Notes under the pieces: model-generated
What the model saw: the letters and a program-made list of their open reading frames with translations, nothing else
What the model was told of the DNA's origin: nothing
The model's database searches: none
Position numbers and translations under genes: made by a program
Shown here: positions 1-7,700 of the stretch, in pieces
Position numbering within the stretch: position 1 is the first letter of the stretch
Layout: each line of letters begins with the position of its first letter
DNA from: Chara braunii
Taxonomy: Eukaryota > Streptophyta > Charophyceae > Charales > Characeae
NCBI GenBank assembly: GCA_003427395.1
Contig: BFEA01000232.1
Location: 796,201 to 818,763 of the forward strand
Direction of reading: 5' to 3'
DNA: 22,563 nt

Positions 1-124
1 TCTTCTGGACATCTTGCCAGGCCTTTTCTCAAGCCTGCGCAAAGTCAATTACTCATCCATTCTCTTCTGGACATCTTGCCAGGCCTTTTCTCAAGTCTGC
101 GGAAAGTCAATTACTCATCCATTC
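1..124. repeat. 62-bp tandem duplication cut by the window edge
   Basis: Bases 1-62 and 63-124 are near-identical direct copies (the second begins TCTTCTGGACATC at 63) with only a few substitutions. The array may continue to the left of the window. No coding role is seen. Confidence 0.85.
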
Positions 125-1050
125 TTACGCTCATGGTATCCTTCTCTTATGCACGCTTTTTCTTTGGTAGATGGCACACCTTTCCCCCACTCAAAATGCG
201 ATGTCCCCATCGCACGACTAGTTCTCACTCGGAGGTACGCAGACCTTGGCCCACCAACTGAGTAGACGGATGCCGGCCCATCAGCCCCAAAAAGGAAGGG
301 TGATCTGTCCTCCCCCTGTTGATAACTCACCTCATCCCCTACTCCAGTCCGACCTTTTGCTGCTTACGAGACTGGCGTCATTACTGAGGTACCACCCCAC
401 ATCTGGAAGGTAGGTCCAGTCCAAGCCTCCCAGGACCCCATCCTGCCGTAAGTGCTTTCTCGCGAATCGTTCCTCCCGAGCGGTGTTTTCTTGGATCCAG
501 CCTCTTCCTTTCAAGAGAGTTGGGGTTCTCTATTAATCTGCGAGTGTAGTTACGAAGACCTCGCGGTTAGTCCCGGAACGGTTGTAATGATCCGGCAGGG
601 CGGTGTCACTCGCCCTGTGGTGGTTGCGGCTTCCATCCGGTACCACGCCCGATTCCTCCCTCTGGACAGTGCTGCTCAACTTAACGCGAGCGGCCGTGGT
701 CCATTCCAAACGGCCGTGTCGCCCCTCTACGGCATGGCGTGTGGTTGGGGAGAAAAAATGAGACTTAGGAAAAAGAATGGCTCTCTCGGCCGTTTGGCAC
801 CACGCCCTTGACGTTTAGGTTTCAACATGAGGCGCAGTTTGAACTCCCCGACTAGAGCTCGCTGTCGGGGTTAGTTCCAGACGGCCAGCACCAATCAAAG
901 AGAGAGGTGCTTTGGTCCTTCAACCCTTATTCCTTCTTGCGAGGAGCAGGTCGCGCTGAGACTTTTCCCTTAGCGGGTAGACGTCTTGGGGTCGCGATGC
1001 AGGCATTGCTATCCCCCTTATGTTGAGACCTGAGACTAGAAAAAGAGAAA
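125..1050. other. Gene-free stretch with one notable stem-loop
   Basis: No convincing gene is seen. Short open frames on both strands mostly begin at GTG or TTG and have no recognisable composition. One stem-loop stands out at 842-876: arms CCCCGAC (846-852) and GTCGGGG (864-870) around an 11-nt loop. The stem extends by four more pairs (AACT with AGTT) across a 2-nt bulge. Several copies of CGGCCGT occur at 690-800. I cannot assign a function. Confidence 0.5.
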
Positions 1051-1400
1051 GCTCAATCTCTTGCTATTTCCATGGTCGGCCCGACGACCTTACATCAAGT
1101 TGCCTAGGGTCCCCTGGCTATGCAATGCAATATTCAATCCTCAAACACTCAATCCCATGCTATTTCGAAGGCTGATTCTCATGGCTGGTCCGACAGCCTC
1201 TCATCAACAAGGCCACCCACATGGCTGGTCTGGCGGTCATTTTCTCAATAGCCATTTCTCAAGACTGACCCTTCCGCCCATTCAATCCTCAATTCTCTCA
1301 TTCCTCAACACCCAATCTCTGTGACCGTCCCAATGGTCCCTGCCCTTCTCGGCTTTAAGGCTCCGCCTTCTTTATCTTGTCCTTCTTATTCACATCTTTC

Positions 1401-1725
1401 TTCCGCCCCCTTGGCTATATCAGCGGCCGACCCACCGGCCTTTTCCATGTCTCTCATCCATCCTTTGGCTATTTCAATGACCGACCCATCGGCCTTTTCC
1501 ATCTCTCTCATCCATCCTTTGGCTATTTCAATGACCGACCCATCGGCCTTTTCCATCTCTTTCATCCATCCTTTGGCTATTTCAATGACCGACCCATCGG
1601 CCTTTTCCATCTCTTTCATCCATCCTTTGGCTATTTCAATGACCGACCCATTGGCCTTTTCCATCTCTTTCATCCATCCTTTGGCTATTTCAATGACCGA
1701 CCAATCGGCCTTTTCCATCTCTTAT
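1401..1725. repeat. 54-bp minisatellite, about six copies
   Basis: The unit CATCCATCCTTTGGCTATTT... restarts at 1455, 1509, 1563, 1617 and 1671, exactly 54 bp apart. A degenerate copy precedes it from about 1401, and looser relatives (GCTATTTC...CATGG...CCGAC) reach back to about 1060. Because 54 is a multiple of three, frames on both strands stay open and give 18-residue peptide repeats. On the minus strand an ATG at 1718 opens a 110-residue frame of repeated EMEKADGSVIEIAKGWMK-type units. The open frames are explained by the period alone, so coding is unproven. Confidence 0.9.
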
Positions 1726-1840
1726 TGCTCATTCCAGCACATTCTCAATCAACCTTTCTCAGTCAATGTTTCTCAATCCAATATGCATGGGACCCCAGTG
1801 CCTATTTCAAAAGGAATGACCCTTGTCAGGGGCCATTCCT

Positions 1841-2082
1841 GAACAACCTGGTTAGGGTCGTTCTTTTCCATTCTCAAGTCGAACAGCCTGGTTAGGGCTA
1901 TTCCTTTCCATTTTCAAGTCGAACAGCCTGGTTAGGGCCATTCCTTTCCATTCTCAAGTCAAACAGNCTGGTTAGGGTCATTCCTTTCCATTCTCAAGTC
2001 GAACAGCCTGGTTAGGGCCATTCCTTTCCATTCTCAAGTCGAACAACCTGGTTAGGGCCATTCCTTTCCATTCTCAATGTTA
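1841..2082. repeat. 40-bp minisatellite, six copies
   Basis: The motif CCTGGTTAGGG recurs at 1847, 1887, 1927, 1967, 2007 and 2047, exactly 40 bp apart, within the unit CCTGGTTAGGGCCATTCCTT followed by TCCATTCTCAAGTCGAACAG. Copies differ by a few transitions. One ambiguous base (N) lies at 1967. Confidence 0.92.
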
Positions 2083-2178
2083 GTGCCCGAGGGGGTGGGC
2101 CTTGAGGTTACGGATCCCATTTCTGTCTTGGAGGTTAGAAGGTGGCCATCTCATCTTTTGCGTGTTGTTCTCTTTCTT

Positions 2179-2265
2179 CCATTTCTCACAGTAATGTACA
2201 ATCCATTCCATTTCTCACAGTAATGTACTATTCATTCCATTTCTCACAGTAATGTACTATCCATG
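2179..2265. repeat. 29-bp minisatellite, three copies
   Basis: CCATTTCTCACAGTAATGTA begins at 2179, 2208 and 2237, a strict 29-bp period. This is the third distinct minisatellite in about 900 bp. No coding role is seen. Confidence 0.9.
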
Positions 2266-2416
2266 CATACATCGGACTTAACGTCTAGTACTTTGAGTTG
2301 GGGCTCGCGTCCCCAAGCAGCACTAGCTCACCCGGCCGTTCAACCATAGCAAGAGACAGGGGCGCCCCCTTTTCTCTTCACTTGTTCCGACGACTCAGAT
2401 CTTGACAATTCTCAGA

Positions 2417-3539
2417 CTAATTCATCACATGGCTACTCATTATTCGGTCCGTAACCCCGGGGATTCTTAGTGCTACCTAAGTAAACTCCTGTAGGAAGTC
2501 ATTGTATGTTGCGAAGTTCTTCCTCTGGACTGCCGCTAAATCGGCCTCAGTTGCCATCTTCTCTGCTGCCACATACTTTCTCATCATCACATCCCGGGTT
2601 TCTTTCCAAAACCGGCTCACGGCTACGATGGCCATTATGTCCCGTCCTAGGCTCAAAGACACATGCCGCCCCAGGTGGTCCATCTTCTCCTCTTCGGTCC
2701 ATTTCAACAGCGCAACCAGATTCTCGTAATCTATCAGGAATTCTGTGATGTTTGCCCCATCAAACGTCCCATTTCAACAGCGCAGCCAGATTCTCGTCAT
2801 CTATCAGGAATTCCGTGATGTTTGCCCCATCAAACGTCAACTTTTTCTTAGCATCCGCTAGGTAGCCTTGATTTTTGTTCAGTGCTCGCGCGAGGGACGA
2901 CACTATCTTCTTAAGGCCGCCCTCGGAGCTGCTGGCCTCCCTGAGGCTCCAGAGTCCTTCGGACCCTCGCGTTACTGCTGGCACGGTCGGCAGGCGGCTA
3001 GCCCTACTATCTATGGCTGGCGGGGTCGTAGCCTTTTCCGCCTCCATCCCCGGAGAGTTCTCTCTCTCTTTCCTTCTCTTGCTCGGCGTTCCCCCACAGT
3101 CACTACCTTTATCCCCTTGTTCAGTCCCACCTCGACTGGTTTTCCGTTCGTCCCGGGGTTCCTCCTGCAGAGGGCCTTCTTCGTTCCCAGTCATCATTTC
3201 CTCAATCAATCTTGCCTTGTACTCCGCAGTCCTTTTTTCTATCTCGGCTAGTTTGCGCCTCGAATCCGTGACCCTTACTTTCTTAGACACGGCTCCTTAC
3301 GAGTTTCAGGGGCTTGTCCTGTCCTTTTTTCTGCCCTCCTTGGTCTCCTGAGTCCCTTGCTTGCTTCCCCCGGCTTTCCCCGAGCTTTCTCCTGAGGAGA
3401 TCTCCTTCCGGTTCCCTTTGGTACCATCCGGATTTATCGATTCTCTGTCCTTCTGCCCCTCTTCGCTTTGTACGGCATTGCCTCCTAAGCCTGGTCCTCC
3501 TTCACTCTTACGGTTATCTGCCTCTTCCTCCGTTGCCAT
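2417..3539 (-). pseudogene. Decayed retrotransposon gag-like gene
   Basis: An ATG at 3539 opens a low-complexity, charged N-terminal part (MATEEEADNRKSEGG...). It ends at TGA and TAA codons at about 3306 and 3294, then resumes in the same frame with a helical segment (RRKLAEIEKRTAEYKARL) and a Ser/Glu/Arg-rich linker. From about 2850 comes a capsid-like core: FDGANITEFL, then LLKWTEEEKMDHLGRHV, then FWKETRDVMMRKYVAAEKMA. Inside this core a 70-bp tandem duplication shifts the frame. In-frame TAG codons follow at 2477-2479 and 2417-2419, with related sequence between them (IPGVTDRIMSS). The FxG...FL..YE..A...W pattern is typical of plant Ty3/gypsy gag capsid regions; the assignment is from memory. 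No zinc knuckle, protease or pol follows. It lies on the same strand as, and just downstream of, the four-copy gene cluster. Almost certainly non-functional. Confidence 0.7.
2699..2838 (-). repeat. 70-bp tandem duplication inside gag
   Basis: Bases 2699-2768 and 2769-2838 are direct copies differing at three positions. Seventy is not a multiple of three, which accounts exactly for the frame change between the two halves of the gag core. The copy nearer the downstream half encodes Y-E-N in the motif where the other encodes D-E-N. Confidence 0.92.
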
Positions 3540-3949
3540 ACTTGCCTACTTCTGCATAACCCCAGAACAAACGCAGTGCGAGGCATTTAGGTTCCCTAGG
3601 TTCCAATCCTGTTGGTTTATCCCTTTTACTTGGCAATTAGGCTTTTTCCCATTCCCATTTCCTGATGGTTTCCTTAATATGGAGCCGCGTCTGGCTCTGC
3701 TGCCTCACCGAGCTAAGGGCGTGACTTAGCTACCCTTATCACCGGCTCGTTTAGAGCGCCCTTATTCTGTTGGTCGGCGCGTAGGGGTCCGGGTTGGGCA
3801 ACCTGCTAGGAAAAGTTTTCCTGCGCAGTGTTCTGTGTCTGGCGGTTATTGATCATCCGGGTCCGAGGCCCCCTTTTCCTATCCTTGTTGGCGAGCCTTC
3901 GAACGTAGCGGACTGTACTTGATTTGCTCTACAGGCTCGTCTGCGGGTG
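3540..3949. other. Spacer between gag remnant and copy 4
   Basis: This is about 400 bases between the 5' end of the gag remnant and the inferred end of family copy 4. No open frame with convincing composition is seen. The 3853-3949 part is read as coding only if copy 4 is taken out of its likely frame. Confidence 0.45.
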
Positions 3950-4750
3950 CTAGTCCCGTTCTCGCCCTCGTGGCCCTTCCAGTTCGGTAGGTTCCTCGAA
4001 TAGTTCAGCACCCCTACTAAATAACTCTCTCCTATCTCGATTTCTCTTTTGATTATGCGTTCGCATCCTGCCCAGTCTAGCCGTGGCGCCCTAAACATCA
4101 GGATGTGGATAACCTCCAGTAACTCGTGGGCCCTGTTTCCCCAGAACGGCCCATGCTCCACAGCGACATCAGAGAACATCCCAATGGTAGGGGAGGGAAA
4201 GTGGCCTGCCCAGACTATCGCTGAGTCTGCCAGCTCCCGCGCCCTCGCGAGGCTTCCGAAGACGAGGTCTATCATAAAACGGGCCACTCGGCATCTCAGC
4301 GGTGTGGTTGGTGCCCTGAACTCCCTCCAACCTCCCATTTCCACCCTGGTAAATAAGCCCACGTTCCTGCTTCCCCTGACTGATTGTCCTATCCGGGTCA
4401 ACGTCCGGGCGGCCCTTCGAAAGACCGGTGCCAGCTCATGACCTTGTGCTATTTCTACCCCCAACGAGTGCCAGCCGATCTCAGGCAGATACATGGTCCC
4501 GGTAACTTCCAGATTGGAATACAGATCGTCCCCGGGTCCTTGATTGAGTCTCATCCCTGTCCACCGACATTCTACCAACATAAAGGCGGCGTCCCGTCCC
4601 AAAGTCACGGCCCGCCATTCTATGTCGAATCCCCGACGGGAGGGATACTTCCCATCGTCCACCGTTATTCCAAGGCAGTTCGGGGTACCGGGGCTGGCAT
4701 TCCATTCACACACGGGGCTGACGTTCCATTTGCTCACGTCTTGCTGCCAT
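3950..4750 (-). pseudogene. Unrecognised tandem family, copy 4 (frameshifted near both ends)
   Basis: A long frame (4737-3853, GTG start) carries the shared blocks of the family: a W-rich N-terminal part (VECRWTG, EIGWHSLGVEIAQG), a middle RVEMGGWREF, then FMIDLVFGSLARAREL, then EHGPFWGNRAHELLEVIHIL and EIGESYLVGV. Two details suggest the frame is broken. (1) An ATG at 4750 starts MAARREQMER, which resembles the MARW and MARRM starts of copies 1 and 3, but stops after 14 codons. (2) After SYLVGV the next frame reads ELFEEPTELEGPRGRERD and stops at 3950. This matches the ends of copies 2 and 3 (KLFEV, RLYELPEEATDPRG), while the long frame's last ~40 residues match nothing. An in-frame 24-bp duplication (WNVSP / WNASP) lies near the start. 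Function unknown. Confidence 0.6.
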
Positions 4751-4868
4751 CGTTGCCTTGGTGATTCCCTGCATAGTCCACATAGAAAGGGTTACAGCCA
4801 ATCCCCAGAAACCGCCCACCTGCTGCCTTCCTTGTCCTTCGTGTTTTCATTCCTCTTTCCTAGTCCAA

Positions 4869-5658
4869 CTATCCCTCCATACCCCTGGGATCAGTAGCCT
4901 CCTCTGGCAGCTCGTACAGCCGGTAGAGATCATCTACGTAGGTCACGCCCTGACCTACCTCCTGCCGGATGACTCTCCGCATGGCCTCATCACTTATTTG
5001 TGGGACTCCCGACCTAGTATTTACTACTGCTCGTAGAATGCAAAGCACTTGGCGCCCCTGTTCGTCCCCAAAAGGCCCCATCTCTAGGAAGGCCCGATAG
5101 TATTCTCGATACATTAATGCTTCGTCAAGATTTAGCCTAGTTACGACAGTCACTGCCTGCTCCACTCGTTCTATGCCTCCCATTAGCCTTAGCAGGAAGG
5201 GCGGTAGACTCATCCGTACGACCTCATTGGGCAGCTCAAAGATCCCTGCCGCGGCAACTCTTACATCGGTCGTCACGTCGTCTCGTTCTGGGACTGCGAA
5301 CTCAAACCCCTCTCGCCAAGTTATTTTTCGCTTCTTCAAACATTCGTACGGGGTCATCCCCGGAAGCCAAGGCAATCCCAAAGGTCCGCCACCCCTCTTC
5401 CGACAGGTGTAAGGATCCCGTCGCATGCACTCGCCATGGGAGGTCCAAATCTACGCCCCCGAACTCCCCTCTCGCACGCCATTCCAGCTCCACTACTAGG
5501 GACACCGTATCCTCCACCAACTCTACCCCCACCCAGTCCATTACCGGATTGCTTACCGCATTTTTTGTCGGCAGGCTTATTTCGACCCTGCCTTCTGATA
5601 CCCTTGGTGACAGGATCCCGCGAGGTCTATCCCCCCAGAAAGTCATTCGCCGGGCCAT
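4869..5658 (-). pseudogene. Unrecognised tandem family, copy 3 (two frames)
   Basis: The ATG at 5658 (MARRMTFWGDRPRG...) is preferred over an upstream in-frame GTG because copy 1 also starts MAR. The first frame (to 5302) covers the N-terminal block: ISLPTKN, VVELEWRARG, LHLSEEGWRTFGIALASGDD, MFEEA. The second frame (open 5426-4869) covers the C-terminal block: DVRVAAAG, LPPFLLRLMGG, YREYYRAFLEMGPFGDEQGR, then EVGQGVTYVDDLYRLYELPEE. Joining them requires skipping one base on the minus strand near 5315-5320, in a G-rich stretch. Copies 1 and 4 read the same boundary in one frame. It could be a disabling indel, an assembly error or programmed +1 frameshifting. No membrane segment or signal peptide is evident. 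Function unknown. Confidence 0.6.
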
Positions 5659-5963
5659 CTTGAAACGCCTCCTTTCCTGCTTCCTTAGTCCGATTGTTGC
5701 ACCCACCGAGATTCCATGCCTTTCGTGTTTTAGTCTTTCAACCCTTCCCTACTTATTGTACATTGGTTCTTGTCGCTATCCACGACCCATACACGTACAA
5801 TTCGACCCCCCCTTTTTTTCGGTTGCTGCCACTTCCCCCTTGTTTCGATCCTTATGCACCATCTACGGCCTAATGTACACACTCCCTTTCTTATGTTACA
5901 CCTCAACTCACAAGCACCCTCCATGCTCAGGCCTTTTCGCGGTGTTCGATCCCTCGGTCTCAT

Positions 5964-6645
5964 TTAGTCAAACCAGAGCACCTCAAATAGTTTAAAGACA
6001 TCGTCTACGTAGGAGGGTGCGGCCGCCGCCTCCTGGCTAACTATGGCATCCCAAGACTCCGCCTCTATCTTTAGGCGGTCATACCTGCCTATTCTTAGGA
6101 CGATGATGACTTCCTTGGCTTTATCTCCGTAGAAGGGCCCATATTTCAATGAGAGCCTATAGAACTCCTCAGTCAGCCAGGCACACTCTATATGCACCCT
6201 TCTCATGGAGTCGGCTACTTCCAAAATGTGTTCAAACCCTCCAAACCACTCGGCTATGAACTCCGGTACCCAAGCCGTTATCCATAGACTTGGAGGCTTA
6301 AGTTCCTTCCATCCTCCCATTACAACTCTGCTACTAACTTCGTCCCATTCCTTTGTTGGCGAACCGCTTGCCTTCTTTTCGGGTTCGGGCCTCTGCATCC
6401 CCTAGAAGCCACATCGGGTCTTGTCCCATCGCTAAGATAGTGCAAAACAGGTGCCATCCATCCTCGGAAAGGACAATCGTTCCGACTGACTCCACCTTGC
6501 CTTCTGCTATATCATCCCAACCTTCCTCTTCCCTTATCGGGTTCCAAATCCGCTCTATCCATACATACGACAAGTCTCGGGCGACCTCAAACCCAATCCA
6601 GTCGCACGTGGTCCCCCTCCATTCGTTTTCTGTCGGTATAGGCAT
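5964..6645 (-). pseudogene. Unrecognised tandem family, copy 2 (two frames)
   Basis: The ATG at 6645 starts MPIPTENEWRG and aligns with the LPENGTW region of copy 1, so this copy looks shorter at its N-terminus. The first frame ends at 6334 after VWIERIW, IVLSEDGWHLFCTILAMGQDP and DAEARTRKEG. The second frame (from 6398) carries RVVMGGWKELK, FIAEWFGGFEHILEVADSM, LSLKYGPFYGDKAKEVIIVL and APSYVDDVFKLFEVLWFD. The frames overlap by 65 bases and differ by the same +1 step as in copy 3. Copy 1 lies 139 bp upstream and copy 3 begins 305 bp downstream. It ends right after the conserved YVDD...LFE block, so the C-terminus is probably natural. Function unknown. Confidence 0.6.
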
Positions 6646-6784
6646 TTTTATTCCTCCTCTGAGTCGCCGTGGTTCTCAACCTTTGAAGGTGTATTCCATC
6701 ATCCTTTCTTCTCTAGTCATCTTTTCCCTTTCCTGCACAATACCAGGCCACCCGTCCTTCCTAAGTTAAGTTACCCCACCCCTC

Positions 6785-7591
6785 TTAGAAGTCCCAGTCC
6801 TCTATCTCTTCATGTTCGTCTTCATCATTAAAGTCGTCCTCCTCGCCGTATACCAACTCCCTTACCCCATCTAGAAACGTCTCCCCTATTGCCACATTCC
6901 TGTAGACTATCCCCCAATGCACAGCGCTAGGGACAAAGATATTGTCTATGCTAAGGCAATTTAGTATCTCGGCCAGCTCCTCCGCCCAGTTCCCCTCGAA
7001 CGACCCCATCTCTACTGATAACTGAAAAAAATTTTGCCTAGCGCATTGGTATAGCTCGGGGTTCGTCATGGACTGGCATATCCGTACTAGCCTGCTCCGA
7101 GTTCCGAAAACCGCATCCACTAGGAAGGGAGGCAACACACATCGCATGGTTCTTACGGGTCGCCTCATGCTTTCTCTATCCCCAAGTTCCACCCGCACAT
7201 CTACCCTTTCCATTTCCATTTCCCTTCGTTGACATGCAGCCCACACAACCTCTGCTTCTGCCTTTCTAAACAACTCGTCCGGTGTATTCCCGAGCACCAA
7301 CTTTATGATCATTGCTTTCTCCCCACCTTGCGACAAGTGGACCCACCCCCGGGCTTCCACCGTCCCTCGGAATTCCAAATCCATTAAACTTGGCGACAAC
7401 CTTATCAAGCTGACATTAGTCCATACTATCCAAAGAAAAACATCCTCTCCTTCCAGCATTACCGTTTGATACGCTGGTTCAAGGTCCGCCCACGTCCCAT
7501 TTTCCGGGAGGACGACCGATACCCCATCCTTTACATCTACTGGCATTTCCGGGCCGCTAGTATAGATCGGGGAAGGCAACCATCGCGCCAT
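6785..7591 (-). CDS. Unrecognised tandem family, copy 1 (intact, 268 aa)
   Basis: This is the only uninterrupted member, with ATG at 7591 (MARWLPSP...) and stop at 6785. The N-terminal half (residues about 20-110) has VVLPENGTW, FLWIVWTNV and a GWVHLSQGGEKAMIIKLVLGN block. A charged linker (about 118-140) leads to RCVLPPFLVDAVFG (about 152-165), LSVEMGSFEGNWAEELAEIL (about 190-209) and IGETFLDGVRELVYG (about 235-249). The last 20 residues are very acidic (EEDDFNDEDEHEEIEDWDF). No transmembrane segment, signal peptide or catalytic motif is recognised. All blocks recur in order in copies 2-4, so this is a real protein family rather than a chance ORF. It is the first gene of a same-strand cluster ending in a gag remnant. 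It may be host- or transposon-encoded; I do not recognise it. Confidence 0.7.
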   Translation of the reverse strand: MARWLPSPIYTSGPEMPVDVKDGVSVVLPENGTWADLEPAYQTVMLEGEDVFLWIVWTNVSLIRLSPSLMDLEFRGTVEARGWVHLSQGGEKAMIIKLVLGNTPDELFRKAEAEVVWAACQRREMEMERVDVRVELGDRESMRRPVRTMRCVLPPFLVDAVFGTRSRLVRICQSMTNPELYQCARQNFFQLSVEMGSFEGNWAEELAEILNCLSIDNIFVPSAVHWGIVYRNVAIGETFLDGVRELVYGEEDDFNDEDEHEEIEDWDF

Positions 7592-7665
7592 CTTGTTTTC
7601 AGCACCCGACCCCTGTTTTCATAAAAAGAGCATCAACCGGTCCTTTTGGTTAGGTCAACCCTTGC

Positions 7666-7700
7666 CCTTGATGAGAATTATTTCAAACCCCTCATCAAGG
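7666..7700. promoter_or_regulatory. Perfect 10-bp stem-loop upstream of copy 1
   Basis: CCTTGATGAG (7666-7675) and CTCATCAAGG (7691-7700) are exact reverse complements around a 15-nt spacer. The stem-loop lies 75-109 bases upstream of the copy 1 ATG on the minus strand. A regulatory role is only a guess from position. Confidence 0.35.

Noticed and set aside
332-514. Minus-strand 60-residue frame with protein-like composition
   Set aside because: It starts at TTG, is bounded by a stop five codons upstream of a possible extension, and shows no family or motif. It is too short to support.
452-811. Plus-strand 119-residue frame
   Set aside because: It starts at GTG, shows no recognisable motif, and overlaps repeated CGGCCGT motifs. 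Probably chance.
1321-1895. Two plus-strand frames of about 170 residues with 18-residue repeats
   Set aside because: The open frames follow from a 54-bp period divisible by three. The two frames overlap and neither continues into non-repeat coding sequence.
2868-3351. Plus-strand frames opposite the gag remnant
   Set aside because: They are shadows of the charged gag linker on the other strand, with Ser/Pro/Leu/Phe-rich composition.
4836-5731. Shared CCTT(T)CGTGTTTT motif upstream of copies 3 and 4 (5719-5731, 4836-4847)
   Set aside because: It is present before only two of four copies and at different distances. It may be residual duplication homology, too weak for a promoter call.
6646-6662. 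AGGAGG-like purine stretch before the ATG of copy 2 (and AAGGAGG before copy 3)
   Set aside because: It resembles a bacterial ribosome-binding site, but the context is clearly eukaryotic and copies 1 and 4 lack it. Treated as coincidence.
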